Shown: positions 52,543 to 62,772 of the stretch, one piece after another
How positions within the stretch are numbered: the stretch's first letter is position 1
How the letters are laid out: each line of letters starts with the position of its first letter
Source of the DNA: an uncultured Lachnoclostridium sp.
Lineage (GTDB): Bacteria; Bacillota; Clostridia; Lachnospirales; Lachnospiraceae
Assembly: GCA_905212635.1 (NCBI GenBank)
Contig: CAJMFH010000013.1
Location: forward strand, 4,136-68,135
DNA length: 64,000 nt
Reading direction: 5' to 3'
The notes under the pieces: generated by a model
Database searches by the model: none
What the model was told of the DNA's origin: nothing
The model's input: the letters and a program-made list of their open reading frames with translations, nothing else
Translations under genes and position numbers: made by a program

Positions 52543-53178
52543 ATGGAAATCAATGGTTTGATCATAGAATCTGTCGTCGTGGGCAGTGTAGGAACCAACT
52601 GCTATATTGTGCACAAAAAGGATTCCGAACATTGCTTTGTGGTAGATCCGGGCGACAGCGGAGATAAGATCGCAAATTATATCCGGGATCAGAAAATGAT
52701 CTTAGATCATATCTTGCTTACCCATGGGCATTTTGACCATATTCAGGGAGTAAGGGATCTGAAAAATGCGATACGATGTGAGATCTGTGCGCTGGATGTC
52801 GAGAAAGAACTGCTTTCGGATGCCCGCATGAATGTGTCAGCAATGACCGGAAGACCGGAAGAACTGGAAGCAGACATATGGCTTCACGACGGACAGAAGT
52901 TTGAGAGTGCCGGAATTGCGATAAAAGTGATCCATACACCGGGACATACAAAAGGAAGCTGCTGCTATTTTCTGGAAGAGCAGAATGTGCTTTTCAGTGG
53001 AGATACTTTGTTTATGGAATCTGTCGGAAGAGCAGATCTGCCGACAGGAAATGAAAAAGATCTGATGCAGTCGGTACGGGAAAAGGTGTTGACTTTGCCG
53101 AGTGAAACCAAAGTGTTTTCCGGACATGGCCCGTCGACAAGTATTGAATATGAACAGGCGAATAATCCGTATGCATAA
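52543..53178 (+). CDS. MBL-fold hydrolase, glyoxalase-II-like
   Basis: 211 residues, canonical metal ligands THGHFDHIQG (His61, His63, Asp65, His66), HTPGHTKGS, FSGDTLFMESVGRADLP and SGHGPST. This is the short hydroxyacylglutathione-hydrolase-like (YcbL/GloB2) group, lacking the C-terminal glutathione-binding helices, so the substrate is uncertain. Located between rel and hemZ, as in many Lachnospiraceae. Confidence 0.88.
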   Translation: MEINGLIIESVVVGSVGTNCYIVHKKDSEHCFVVDPGDSGDKIANYIRDQKMILDHILLTHGHFDHIQGVRDLKNAIRCEICALDVEKELLSDARMNVSAMTGRPEELEADIWLHDGQKFESAGIAIKVIHTPGHTKGSCCYFLEEQNVLFSGDTLFMESVGRADLPTGNEKDLMQSVREKVLTLPSETKVFSGHGPSTSIEYEQANNPYA

Positions 53179-53192
53179 GAGAGGAAATTCTC

Positions 53193-54611
53193 ATGATAGA
53201 AGTTGACATTTCCGGAACCGAGTTTTCGTATGATATGAAAGCTCTGGCGATGGTATTTTATCCGGAAAAAGAGTGCAGGGTAGTCGAGCATCCGGAAATT
53301 TCTACGGAAAACGGCTATTCGATAAATTGGCAGATAGATGGAAAAATATGGAAAAAACATTTTCCAAATCCATACACCAAAAACCAGATTAAAAAAGAAG
53401 TTTATGAATATTTGAAAACGCAGTCGGGAAAAGAACTTCCGTGGGGAATCCTTACCGGGATCCGGCCGGCGAAGATTCCGCTCCGGCTGATGATGCAGGG
53501 AAAAGAAGAGACAGAGATCGAGGATATTTTAAAAGAGGAATATTTCTGCCGGGAAGACAAAGTGAGACTGGCGATGGATGTCGCAAAGAAAGAATTTTCC
53601 CTGACGCAGGGCATGCAGCATGAAACGTGTGCCAATGTATACATTGGCATTCCCTTCTGCCCGACAATCTGTGCCTATTGTTCCTTTTCCTCTTTTCCGG
53701 CAGGACGCTATGCAGACAAGATGGATGCGTATCTGGATGCCTTGGAAAAAGAGATGGCGCAGTGCAAAGAATGGCTGGCCGGAAAGCAGATGGTCAGTGT
53801 GTACGTAGGCGGCGGAACGCCGACATCGTTACCGGAAGAGCAGTTTGAGCGGCTGATGGCGATGACCGAAAAATATCTTCCGATGGAACAGTCGAAGGAA
53901 TTTACCGTCGAGGCAGGGCGCCCGGACAGCATTACCGAGGGCAAACTGCGGAGCATGAAAGCCCATGGAGTGACAAGAATTTCCATCAATCCGCAGAGCA
54001 TGAAAGAGCATACGCTTGAACTTCTGGGGCGCAGGCATACGGTAGAAGAAATCCGTGAGAAATTTATGCTTGCGAGAACGCTGGGATTTGATAATATCAA
54101 TATGGATCTGATCGCAGGACTTCCGGAGGAAACACTGGAAGATTTTAAAGAGACACTGCGGGAAGTGGAAGCCTTGAAACCGAACAGTATCACTGTTCAT
54201 ACACTGGTGATAAAACGGGCATCCCGGCTGCGAAAAGAGCAGTTGGAGCAGGGCGGTGAGATGCGTAAGGAAGATGCCTGCATCGAGCCGATGCAAAAAG
54301 AAGCAGAGCAGTTCTGCCGGGCACACGGATACGAGCCGTATTATATGTACCGCCAGAAAAATAAGGCACATACGACGAGAAATACGAATCAGGAAAATGT
54401 GGCTTATGCAAAACCCGGAAAAGAATGTTTGTATAACATATTTATTATGGAGGAACTTCAGTCGATCCTGGCACTTGGCAGCGGAGGTTCGTCCAAGATC
54501 GTATTTCCGGAGGAAAACCGGATGGAACGAGTAGAAAATGTAAAAAGCGTTGATGACTACATTAGTAGAATTGACGAGATGATAAGAAGAAAAAAGGAAA
54601 GTTGGAGGTAA
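53193..54611 (+). CDS. hemZ: Oxygen-independent coproporphyrinogen III oxidase-like, HemZ
   Basis: 472 residues, radical-SAM enzyme with CPTICAYCSF (Cys156, Cys160, Cys163) and GGGTPTSLPEEQF. A 145-residue N-terminal extension containing GILTGIRPAKIPL is characteristic of the HemZ subgroup. HemZ removes propionate carboxyls of coproporphyrinogen anaerobically, or acts in a related heme or tetrapyrrole process; many Clostridia with HemZ lack full heme synthesis. AGAGAGG precedes the ATG. hisS begins 4 bases after the stop. Confidence 0.9.
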   Translation: MIEVDISGTEFSYDMKALAMVFYPEKECRVVEHPEISTENGYSINWQIDGKIWKKHFPNPYTKNQIKKEVYEYLKTQSGKELPWGILTGIRPAKIPLRLMMQGKEETEIEDILKEEYFCREDKVRLAMDVAKKEFSLTQGMQHETCANVYIGIPFCPTICAYCSFSSFPAGRYADKMDAYLDALEKEMAQCKEWLAGKQMVSVYVGGGTPTSLPEEQFERLMAMTEKYLPMEQSKEFTVEAGRPDSITEGKLRSMKAHGVTRISINPQSMKEHTLELLGRRHTVEEIREKFMLARTLGFDNINMDLIAGLPEETLEDFKETLREVEALKPNSITVHTLVIKRASRLRKEQLEQGGEMRKEDACIEPMQKEAEQFCRAHGYEPYYMYRQKNKAHTTRNTNQENVAYAKPGKECLYNIFIMEELQSILALGSGGSSKIVFPEENRMERVENVKSVDDYISRIDEMIRRKKESWR

Positions 54612-54614
54612 TGC

Positions 54615-55868
54615 ATGATGGCATTAAAGAAGAAACCGGTAACGGGTATGAAAGATATTTTGCCAAAGGAAATGGAGATCCGGGATTATGTGATCGGACT
54701 TATTAAAGAAACGTATGGAACCTTTGGATTTTCGTCGATTGAGACTCCTTGTGTAGAGCATATTGAAAGTCTTTGCAGTAAGCAGGGCGGCGAAAATGAA
54801 AAATTGATCTTCAAGATTTTGAAACGAGGAGAAAAATTGAAACTGGATACGGCAGAATGTGAAGCTGATCTGGTAGACAGCGGACTGCGTTATGATCTGA
54901 CCGTTCCTCTGTCGAGATATTATGCCAATCATGCAAATGAGTTAAGCGCACCTTTTAAAGCCCTTCAGATGGGAAATGTATGGCGCGCCGACCGTCCGCA
55001 GCGAGGACGTTTCCGCCAGTTTATGCAGTGTGATATTGACATCCTTGGAGAGCCGTCGATCTTAGCGGAGATTGAATTGATCTTGGCAACGACGACACTG
55101 CTTGGTAAATTGGAATTTACAAATTTTACCATTCGCATCAACAACCGTAAGATTTTGAAAGCAATGGCAGCATATTGTGGATTCCCGGAAGCAGAATACG
55201 ATTCCGTGTTTATCATTCTGGATAAGATGGACAAGATTGGTATGGACGGCGTAACCGCGGAACTTCTCGAAGCAGGTTACGAGCAGAAATCCGTCGATAT
55301 GTGCAAAGAATTGTTTGAAACCGTGACCAATGATATCGCCGGTGTAAAATATCTGAAAGAAAAACTGGGCGGCTGTCTGGAGGCAGGCACGGCAGAAGAT
55401 CTGGAGACGATCATTTCTACCGTGGAAGAGACAAAATCCGCAGATTTTAAGATTGCCTTTGATCCGACACTTGTGCGTGGCATGAGTTATTATACCGGTC
55501 CGATCTTTGAAATTTCGATGGATGAATTTGGTGGATCTGTCGGAGGCGGCGGACGCTACGACGAAATGATCGGTAAATTTACCGGAAATGATACGTGTGC
55601 TTGTGGATTTTCCATTGGATTTGAGCGTATTGTCATGCTTCTTCTTGAGCGTGATTTCAAAGTACCGTCAAGTTCAAAGAAAAAGGCATACCTGATCGAT
55701 AAAAAGGCGACGCCGGAATTGATGAAGAAAGTCATTTCTCAGGCAAATGAAGAGCGCAAAAACGGATACAAAGTCAGTATCAATGTAATGAAGAAAAATA
55801 AGAAATTCCAGAAGGAATTATTAGCAAAAGACGGATACGAAGAGATCCGGGAATTTTTTGCAGATTAG
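54615..55868 (+). CDS. hisS: Histidyl-tRNA synthetase
   Basis: 417 residues, class II synthetase. Motif 2 is VWRADRPQRGRFRQFMQCDIDILG, the histidine-binding motif is LVRGMSYYTGPIFEI, and motif 3 is GFSIGFERIVMLL. The C-terminal anticodon-binding domain is short (about 75 residues). TTGGAGG lies 8 bases before the first ATG; a second ATG follows directly at 54618 and either could start the protein. No T-box is found for hisS. Confidence 0.96.
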   Translation: MMALKKKPVTGMKDILPKEMEIRDYVIGLIKETYGTFGFSSIETPCVEHIESLCSKQGGENEKLIFKILKRGEKLKLDTAECEADLVDSGLRYDLTVPLSRYYANHANELSAPFKALQMGNVWRADRPQRGRFRQFMQCDIDILGEPSILAEIELILATTTLLGKLEFTNFTIRINNRKILKAMAAYCGFPEAEYDSVFIILDKMDKIGMDGVTAELLEAGYEQKSVDMCKELFETVTNDIAGVKYLKEKLGGCLEAGTAEDLETIISTVEETKSADFKIAFDPTLVRGMSYYTGPIFEISMDEFGGSVGGGGRYDEMIGKFTGNDTCACGFSIGFERIVMLLLERDFKVPSSSKKKAYLIDKKATPELMKKVISQANEERKNGYKVSINVMKKNKKFQKELLAKDGYEEIREFFAD

Positions 55869-55897
55869 ATTTGTACATTAGAAAGGAATGTAAAAAA

Positions 55898-57691
55898 ATG
55901 GCAGAATCAATGAAAGGCCTGCGCCGCACATGCCGGTGTGCAGAGCTTACGACAGAAAATGTAGGACAGACCGTCACAGTGATGGGCTGGGTACAGAAAA
56001 GCAGAAATAAGGGCGGCATCATTTTTGTAGATTTGCGTGACCGCTCTGGAATCATACAGTTGATCTTCGAAGAAAGTGATACCGGAGCCGAAGGATTTGA
56101 GAAAGCGACGAAACTTCGCGCGGAATTTGTTGTCGCAGTAACCGGTGTCGTAGAGAACCGTTCCGGCGCCGTGAATGAAAACCTGAAAACCGGTGCGATC
56201 GAAGTACGCGCAAAGGACATCCGCATCTTGTCGGAGTCTGAGACACCACCTTTCCCAATCGAAGAGAACAGTAAGACCAAAGACGAACTTCGTCTTCGTT
56301 ACCGTTTCCTCGATCTGCGTCGTCCGGATCTTCAGAGAAATCTGATCATGCGAAGCAAAGTGGCGACACTTACCAGACAATTTCTGGCAGAAGAGGGATT
56401 TTTGGAGATTGAGACACCGATGCTTACAAAGAGTACACCGGAGGGGGCAAGAGACTATCTGGTGCCAAGCCGTGTACATCCGGGCAATTTTTATGCGCTG
56501 CCGCAGTCACCACAGTTGTTTAAGCAGCTGTTGATGTGCTCCGGTTATGACAGATATTTCCAGATTGTAAAATGTTTCCGTGACGAGGATCTTCGTGCTG
56601 ATCGTCAGCCGGAATTTACACAGATCGATATGGAACTTTCCTTTGTCGATGTAGACGATGTCATCGATGTCAATGAAAGACTGTTGAAGAAATTATTTAA
56701 AGAGACGATTGGTGTGGATGTACAGCTTCCGATCCAGCGAATGACATGGCAGGAAGCGATGGACCGTTTTGGTTCGGACAAGCCGGATACTCGTTTTGGC
56801 ATGGAACTTCAGGATGTGACAGAAGTTGTCAGGGGCTGTGGTTTCGGTGTGTTCACCGGTGCAATCGAAAACGGCGGTTCCGTCCGTGGTATCAATGCGA
56901 AAGGACAGGGTGCAATGCCGCGTAAAAAGATTGACTCATTGGTAGATTTTGCCAAAGAGTACGGCGCAAAAGGTCTGGCTTACCTTTGTATCAACGAGGA
57001 TGGCACTTACAAATCTTCATTTGCCAAATTTATGACAGAGGAAGAACTGGATGCCCTTGTAAAAGCGATGGCAGGAGAGCCGGGAGACCTTCTTTTGTTC
57101 GCCGCAGATAAAAATAAAGTAGTGTACGATGTTCTCGGCAATCTTCGTCTGGAACTGGCAAGAAGAATGGAACTTCTTGACAAGAACGTGTACAATTTCC
57201 TGTGGGTAACCGAATTCCCACTGCTTGAGTACAACGAAGAACTGGGACGTTATCAGGCAATGCACCATCCATTTACGATGCCGATGGAAGAAGATCTTGA
57301 TCTGATCGACACCGAGCCGGGCAAAGTACGTGCAAAAGCCTATGATATTGTATTAAATGGTACAGAGATTGGTGGAGGATCTGTTCGTATTCATCAGAAT
57401 GACATTCAGGAAAAAATGTTTGAGTGCCTTGGGTTTACAAAAGAAGCGGCACATGAGCAGTTTGGATTCCTTTTGAACGCATTTAAGTACGGAGTACCAC
57501 CTCATGCAGGACTGGCATATGGCTTGGATCGTCTTGTCATGCTGATGGCAAAAGAAGACAGCATCCGTGAAGTGATCGCCTTCCCGAAAGTAAAAGATGC
57601 TTCCTGTCTTTTGACAGATGCACCAAATATTGTAGATGAAAAGCAGTTGGAAGAATTAGGTATTGAAATCAGAAAAGAGGTAAAAGAATGA
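55898..57691 (+). CDS. aspS: Aspartyl-tRNA synthetase
   Basis: 597 residues: N-terminal OB anticodon-binding domain (VTVMGWVQKSRNKGGIIFVDLRDRSGIIQLIF), class II core with motif 2 FRDEDLRADRQPEFTQIDME and motif 3 GLAYGLDRLVMLMA, and the bacterial GAD insertion at about residues 290-430. Bacterial AspRS length is normal. ATG 55898 is preceded by GAAAGGA; the TTG at 55871 would overlap hisS control sequence. Confidence 0.96.
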   Translation: MAESMKGLRRTCRCAELTTENVGQTVTVMGWVQKSRNKGGIIFVDLRDRSGIIQLIFEESDTGAEGFEKATKLRAEFVVAVTGVVENRSGAVNENLKTGAIEVRAKDIRILSESETPPFPIEENSKTKDELRLRYRFLDLRRPDLQRNLIMRSKVATLTRQFLAEEGFLEIETPMLTKSTPEGARDYLVPSRVHPGNFYALPQSPQLFKQLLMCSGYDRYFQIVKCFRDEDLRADRQPEFTQIDMELSFVDVDDVIDVNERLLKKLFKETIGVDVQLPIQRMTWQEAMDRFGSDKPDTRFGMELQDVTEVVRGCGFGVFTGAIENGGSVRGINAKGQGAMPRKKIDSLVDFAKEYGAKGLAYLCINEDGTYKSSFAKFMTEEELDALVKAMAGEPGDLLLFAADKNKVVYDVLGNLRLELARRMELLDKNVYNFLWVTEFPLLEYNEELGRYQAMHHPFTMPMEEDLDLIDTEPGKVRAKAYDIVLNGTEIGGGSVRIHQNDIQEKMFECLGFTKEAAHEQFGFLLNAFKYGVPPHAGLAYGLDRLVMLMAKEDSIREVIAFPKVKDASCLLTDAPNIVDEKQLEELGIEIRKEVKE

Positions 57692-58725
57692 GTGTAGCAA
57701 AGACAAATTTTGGAAAAACAAGTGCCGGAGAAGAAGTTTCCATGTATACCTTGGAAAATAAAAATGGCATGAAAGCGCAGTTTATTGATTATGGTGCCAA
57801 TCTGGTATCGTTGTTTGTACCGGACAAAGACGGCAAACTTGCCGATGTTGTCCTTGGTTTCGATAATGTAGCAGCGTATGAAGTCAATGGATGTTTCTTT
57901 GGTTCCTTTATCGGACGTCATGGAAACCGCATCGGAGATGCCAAATTTGAATTGAATGGTACAACATATGAATTGGAGAAAAATGACGGAAAGAACAATC
58001 TGCACGGTGGTACACCGGGATACAATAAAGTAATGTATCAGGCAGAAACCGGAGAAAACAGTGTGACATTTTCCCGTGTAAGTCCGGATATGGAACAGGG
58101 ATATCCGGGAAATCTGGAGATTTCCGTAACCTATACATTGACGGATGACAATGAATTGAAACTGGATTATAAAGCAAAATCTGACAAAGATACATTGTGC
58201 AATGTAACGAACCATTCTTATTTCAACCTGAAAGGACACAATGGCGGTGACATCACAGATCATGAAGTTTGGATTCAGGCAAACGGATTTACGGAGACGA
58301 CAGACGATTTGATTCCGACCGGAAAGATTATTGATGTAACCGGTACACCGATGGATTTCAGAACTAAGAAAGCCATCAGCAAAGACATTGGAGCAGATTA
58401 TGAACCGTTGATTCTTGCCGGTGGATATGACCACAACTTTGCTTTGGATAAGAAGACAAAGGGCGTTGAAAAAGTGGCAGAAGTTTCGGAAAGTACAAGC
58501 GGCAGAACGATGGAAGTATACACTGATCTTCCGGGAATGCAGCTGTATACCGGAAACTTTATTGTAAAAGAAGAAGGAAAAGAAGGGGCGGAGTACACGA
58601 AGAGAAACGGTGTCTGCTTTGAAACCCAGTATTTCCCAAATTCCATCAATATTCCGTCGTTTGAATCCTGTGTTTTGAAAGCAGGCGACACATTTACATC
58701 AACGACAATTTATAAATTTTGCTGA
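57688..58725 (+). CDS. Aldose 1-epimerase (galactose mutarotase)
   Basis: 345 residues. Interconverts alpha and beta anomers of hexoses. Family signatures: FGSFIGRHGNRIGDAKFELNG, NLHGGTPGYNKVMY with catalytic His, CNVTNHSYFNL with the second His, and the acid/base Glu in NGVCFETQYFPNSIN. It overlaps aspS by ATGA, an unusual partner, probably co-transcribed for convenience. Confidence 0.93.
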   Translation: MSVAKTNFGKTSAGEEVSMYTLENKNGMKAQFIDYGANLVSLFVPDKDGKLADVVLGFDNVAAYEVNGCFFGSFIGRHGNRIGDAKFELNGTTYELEKNDGKNNLHGGTPGYNKVMYQAETGENSVTFSRVSPDMEQGYPGNLEISVTYTLTDDNELKLDYKAKSDKDTLCNVTNHSYFNLKGHNGGDITDHEVWIQANGFTETTDDLIPTGKIIDVTGTPMDFRTKKAISKDIGADYEPLILAGGYDHNFALDKKTKGVEKVAEVSESTSGRTMEVYTDLPGMQLYTGNFIVKEEGKEGAEYTKRNGVCFETQYFPNSINIPSFESCVLKAGDTFTSTTIYKFC

Positions 58726-58797
58726 TCTTTTACGTATAACCAAACAAGGTATTGCCGAATACTATAGAGATAAGGCAGAAACCGAAGGAGAAAAAAA

Positions 58798-59226
58798 TTG
58801 GTTAGTGTATTAGGCAGATTAATGCAGAAAGAGTTTGGAAGAAAACGTTATAGAGAGTATCGTGCAAAATTAAAAGAAAAAGAATGTATGGATATTTTTT
58901 GTGATATCTATTTTGTCTTAATAGAAAACAATGAGGAACATCTTGACAGACGGCTGCTGAATCTGTTGCAGACCGTGCGGTTGTCGGTGACGATCAGCCG
59001 TTTGTTTGGGGTGATCAGTGCAGGATTTACGGCGGCCATTCTTTTTCTGATCTGTATGCCTCTTCTTCCAGAAATAAAGCTTGTGGCTCTTAGTATACTG
59101 GTTTTGGTATATGGATATAAAACAATAGAATTTTTGAAGAATCGATATTGCGACAAAGATGTACGGCTTGTTTTGATCTACAAGGCAGCGCTGTTTCATC
59201 TTTTGTCAAATGAGGAAAAGACGTGA
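58798..59226 (+). CDS. Hypothetical membrane protein
   Basis: 142 residues starting at TTG 58798 with AAGGAG 7 bases upstream. A basic amphipathic N-terminus (KEFGRKRYREYRAKLKEKE) is followed by two membrane helices (ISAGFTAAILFLICMPLLP and LVALSILVLVYGYKTIEFL). Not recognised. It overlaps the chromate-transporter-like gene by 4 bases, so the two are coupled. Confidence 0.6.
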   Translation: MVSVLGRLMQKEFGRKRYREYRAKLKEKECMDIFCDIYFVLIENNEEHLDRRLLNLLQTVRLSVTISRLFGVISAGFTAAILFLICMPLLPEIKLVALSILVLVYGYKTIEFLKNRYCDKDVRLVLIYKAALFHLLSNEEKT

Positions 59227-60662
59227 AGAAGTTAGTACAAATGCTTGTCTCCATGAACAAGATCGGATTGATCGGGTTTGGAGGCGGAAATGCACTGATT
59301 CCAGTGATTCAACAGGAAGTCGTAGAAGAAAAGGGTTTTATCACGGGAGAAGAGTACGAAAAAGATATTGTGGCGGCTGCGCTGACTCCGGGAGCACTTC
59401 CGGTAGAAATTGCAGCGGGCGTAGGAAAAGCGGTTTCCGGGAAAAAGGGAATGATCCTTGCTGCGATGGCGATGGCATTCCCGGGTGCCTTCATGACGGT
59501 GCTTCTGATGGCAGGAATGGACGGATTGAATCCGAAAGTGCTGACGCAGATCCAATATGCTTCCATTGGAATAACCGCCTTTATCATGTGTCTTTTGACG
59601 GAATATATCCACAATGCGTTTCAGGACTGCGTGGTGAAAAAACACCGTGGAAAGGCAATCGGTGTGTGCGTTGGTGTATTTATACTGACAGCCGGTCGAA
59701 ATCTGTTCCGTATCTTTCAGGTTGATAAGACACCGTTATTTAGTATTTCTACGATCGAAATGCTGGCAATTGCTTTTTTTGCGATATTAGTGACGGACTG
59801 CAAATTTCAATGGCAGACGATGATACCTGCGGGTATTGTGGCTGGCATTTATCTTTTGTGTGTCGGAAAAGCGAAAATCATAGACAACGATATCGTGACA
59901 TGGACGGTTCGGATTGTCATGATCGTTCTGGCGGTATATAGTTTTAAAAAAAGTTCGATCAAAAAGAAAAAGAAACGAAAAAAGGTGCTAAAACCACTGG
60001 TGATAGAAAGTGCTGTGTGGATCGTTGTGGCGATTCTTCTCAGTCTGCCGGCAATGTTGTATTTTGCTGGGGAAAGTTTTCCATTTTTTGTAAAAGGAAT
60101 TGCCTCTTCCCTGATCTCTTTTGGAGGAGGAGACGCATATCTGACGATTGCGGATGGGTTATTTGTGCCGGATTATATCAGCGAGAGTTCCTTTTATAAT
60201 TATCTGGTACTTATTGTAAACATTCTGCCGGGATCGATCTTGTGCAAAACCCTGTCGGGCATTGGGTATTCTTATGGATATGGACTGGCAGGAACGACAG
60301 CAGGCGGCATGTGGATGGCGCTTGCCGGGTTTGCGATGAGTGTAATGGCTTCGGCAGTCGTATTTGATGTGGTATACCACCTTTATGAATATTTGGAAAA
60401 TATTGAGGTATTTATCAATATAAAGAAATCCATTAAAGTGATCGTGTCAGGGCTTTTATTGACCGTCATGTCGGGATTGATACAATCCAGTATGGCGTTG
60501 GCGCAGAATAAGCAGTACCCGTGGTTTACTGTACTGATCATGATCTTTGCCATTTATGGATTAAATCTTTTTTTACTCAAAAAGGCAAAATGCAGAAATG
60601 TAGTGCTGATCGGCATGAGCCTTGTGTTATCAATGGGACTGTGTAATGCAATGGGAATCTAA
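59223..60662 (+). CDS. Chromate-transporter-like (CHR) double-domain membrane protein
   Basis: 479 residues with two CHR halves: KIGLIGFGGGNALIPVIQQEVVEEKGFIT at the start, with PGALPVEIAAGVGKAVSGKKG, and SSLISFGGGDAYLTIADGLFVPD...NILPGSILCKTLSG in the second half (from about residue 280). CHR proteins transport anions such as chromate or sulfate; the natural substrate in Clostridia is unknown. The two halves are joined by a long middle with 5 to 6 more helices. GTG start with GAGG upstream. Confidence 0.82.
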   Translation: MKKLVQMLVSMNKIGLIGFGGGNALIPVIQQEVVEEKGFITGEEYEKDIVAAALTPGALPVEIAAGVGKAVSGKKGMILAAMAMAFPGAFMTVLLMAGMDGLNPKVLTQIQYASIGITAFIMCLLTEYIHNAFQDCVVKKHRGKAIGVCVGVFILTAGRNLFRIFQVDKTPLFSISTIEMLAIAFFAILVTDCKFQWQTMIPAGIVAGIYLLCVGKAKIIDNDIVTWTVRIVMIVLAVYSFKKSSIKKKKKRKKVLKPLVIESAVWIVVAILLSLPAMLYFAGESFPFFVKGIASSLISFGGGDAYLTIADGLFVPDYISESSFYNYLVLIVNILPGSILCKTLSGIGYSYGYGLAGTTAGGMWMALAGFAMSVMASAVVFDVVYHLYEYLENIEVFINIKKSIKVIVSGLLLTVMSGLIQSSMALAQNKQYPWFTVLIMIFAIYGLNLFLLKKAKCRNVVLIGMSLVLSMGLCNAMGI

Positions 60663-60686
60663 TATGTAGACACGGAGGGTAAGAAG

Positions 60687-61373
60687 ATGGAAAAGAAAAA
60701 GAGAACAAAATTAAAAGATCGAACACTTCCGGATTATACGAGAGGCGAGGAAATCTTTAATATGGTTTCCCATATCGTCGGAGGTGCGCTGGCAATTGCC
60801 GCCTTGGTGCTGTGTGTCATTTTTTCCGCTTTGAAAGGCGATGCCTGGGCTGTAGTGGCATCGGCAGTTTATGGCGGCACAATGGTTGCTCTGTATGCGA
60901 TGTCAAGCATTTATCATGGTCTGACAGCGCAGAGGGCAAAAAAGGTGTTTCAGGTCATTGACCACTGTACGATCTATTTTTTGATCGCAGGTACTTATAC
61001 CGCGATCACATTGGCGGGAATCCGTGTCAATCATCCGGTTATCGCATTTGTGATCTTTGGTATTGTGTGGGCGTGCTGTCTTGGTGCGGCGACATTTACC
61101 GCAATCGATCTGGAAAAATACAAGAAGATGGCGATGATCTGTTATCTTGGTATGGGATGGTGTATTATTTTCTTTATCAAGCCGACGATTGAACTGCTTG
61201 GCTTTGGTGGAATGGTATACCTCGTCAGCGGTGGAATTGCCTATACGATTGGAGCCGTATTGTATGGCATCGGAAAGACGAAACGTTATATGCATTCGAT
61301 CTTTCATTTATTTGTTATCGCAGGAAGTGTTCTGCACTTCTTTATGATATTATTTTATGTAATCATGAGATAA
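60687..61373 (+). CDS. Hemolysin III-family (PAQR-like) membrane protein
   Basis: 228 residues, seven membrane helices, with EEIFNMVSHIVGGALAIAAL, SSIYHGLTAQRAKKVFQVIDHCTIYFLIAGTYT and the final SIFHLFVIAGSVLHFF: these contain the metal-binding His and Asp of PAQR/hemolysin III proteins. A role in lipid or membrane homeostasis is likely, rather than hemolysis. GGAGGG precedes the ATG. Confidence 0.88.
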   Translation: MEKKKRTKLKDRTLPDYTRGEEIFNMVSHIVGGALAIAALVLCVIFSALKGDAWAVVASAVYGGTMVALYAMSSIYHGLTAQRAKKVFQVIDHCTIYFLIAGTYTAITLAGIRVNHPVIAFVIFGIVWACCLGAATFTAIDLEKYKKMAMICYLGMGWCIIFFIKPTIELLGFGGMVYLVSGGIAYTIGAVLYGIGKTKRYMHSIFHLFVIAGSVLHFFMILFYVIMR

Positions 61374-61389
61374 AGATTGGAGGATTAAA

Positions 61390-62547
61390 ATGGTAGTTGA
61401 GCCAAAGGTAAAAGGATTTATATGTACGACAGCTCATCCGAAAGGATGCGAGGAGAGCGTGCGCAGACAGATTGAGTATACAAAACAAAAAAAGCAGGTA
61501 GAGGGACCTAAGAAAGTGTTAGTGATCGGTTCTTCCACCGGTTACGGTCTGGCATCCCGTATCGCCGTAACTTACGGATATGGAGCAGATACGATCGGTG
61601 TGGCATTTGAGCGTGAAGCCAAGGGCAAACGTACCGCGACCGCCGGTTATTACAATACACTGGCGTTTGAAAAGATCGCAGCAGAGGATGGCTATTTTGC
61701 AAAATCCTTTAACGGAGACGGCTTTTCAAAAGAAATGAAAGAAGATGTCATTGCCTGCATTAAGGAAAATTTTGGAAAAGTTGACATGATCGTTTACAGC
61801 ATGGCAGCACCACGCAGAACGTTGCCGGATGGAACGACCGTTTCTTCTGTGCTGAAGACCGTCGGCGAGCCATTTACCAATAAGACCATTGATCTCCGTA
61901 CCAATGAGATCAAAGAGGTTACGGTTCCGGTTGCCACAGAGGAAGAAATTCAGGCGACGATCCAGGTTATGGGCGGCGAAGACTGGTATGACTGGATTCA
62001 GGCACTTACCGATGCCGGTGTCGTGGCAGAAAATGCCGTAACACTTGCTTATTCTTACATCGGACCGGAAGTAACCCATCCGATCTACAAAGAGGGAAGC
62101 ATCGGACAGGCGAAAAAACATCTGTATCAGACTTCCGTGAAGATGAATGAGGACTTTGCAAGCATTGGATTAAAAGCATACATATCTGTAAACAAAGCGC
62201 TTGTAACGCAGTCCAGCGCAGCGATTCCAATCGTTCCGCTTTACATCTCCCTGCTCTACCGCGTGATGAAAGACGCAGGACTGCATGAAGGCTGTATCGA
62301 GCAGATGGATCGTCTGTTTATGGAAAAACTGCCAAATGGACCGGAAACCGATGAGGAAGGAAGAATCCGCCTCGATGACTATGAGATGCGTCCGGAAGTA
62401 CAGGACAAGATCTCCGAAGTATGGGACAAAGTAGATTCGGAATCCATCGAGACCCTCGGTGATATTAAAGAATACTGGGATGAGTTTTATCATATGTTCG
62501 GATTTGGCTATGAGAATGTAGATTATAGTGAGGATGTCGAGATCTGA
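61390..62547 (+). CDS. fabV: FabV-type trans-2-enoyl-ACP/CoA reductase
   Basis: 385 residues, NADH-dependent short-chain-like reductase. Cofactor motif VLVIGSSTGYGLASR near residues 44-57, substrate residues in VYSMAAPRR, and the FabV catalytic pair Tyr233-(x8)-Lys242 in YKEGSIGQAK. FabV is the terminal reductase of fatty acid synthesis and is insensitive to triclosan; close relatives reduce crotonyl-CoA. The sequence does not settle ACP versus CoA preference. AGGAGG lies before the ATG. A hairpin follows. Confidence 0.92.
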   Translation: MVVEPKVKGFICTTAHPKGCEESVRRQIEYTKQKKQVEGPKKVLVIGSSTGYGLASRIAVTYGYGADTIGVAFEREAKGKRTATAGYYNTLAFEKIAAEDGYFAKSFNGDGFSKEMKEDVIACIKENFGKVDMIVYSMAAPRRTLPDGTTVSSVLKTVGEPFTNKTIDLRTNEIKEVTVPVATEEEIQATIQVMGGEDWYDWIQALTDAGVVAENAVTLAYSYIGPEVTHPIYKEGSIGQAKKHLYQTSVKMNEDFASIGLKAYISVNKALVTQSSAAIPIVPLYISLLYRVMKDAGLHEGCIEQMDRLFMEKLPNGPETDEEGRIRLDDYEMRPEVQDKISEVWDKVDSESIETLGDIKEYWDEFYHMFGFGYENVDYSEDVEI

Positions 62548-62566
62548 TAGGGGTTCGGCATAAATG

Positions 62567-62602
62567 AAAGGTGCGGTTACATGTATTGTGATGGCACCTT
62601 TT
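62567..62602 (+). terminator. Terminator after fabV
   Basis: AAAGGTGC (62567-62574) pairs with GCACCTTT (62594-62601), followed by only TTTT, so of moderate strength. Confidence 0.55.
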
Positions 62603-62772
62603 GAAGAAGTTAAAATAAATCTCCGATATGCTTGAAATTTAGACGGAAAGAGTTATAATAAAAAAGTGAATTTGATAGATTGAAGGAAGAGTGATTGTAT
62701 TGAAGTGCCTTATATGTGATTATTACAACATAGATAAATAATAATGATTTTTAAGTAGGAAGGGTTTGGTTT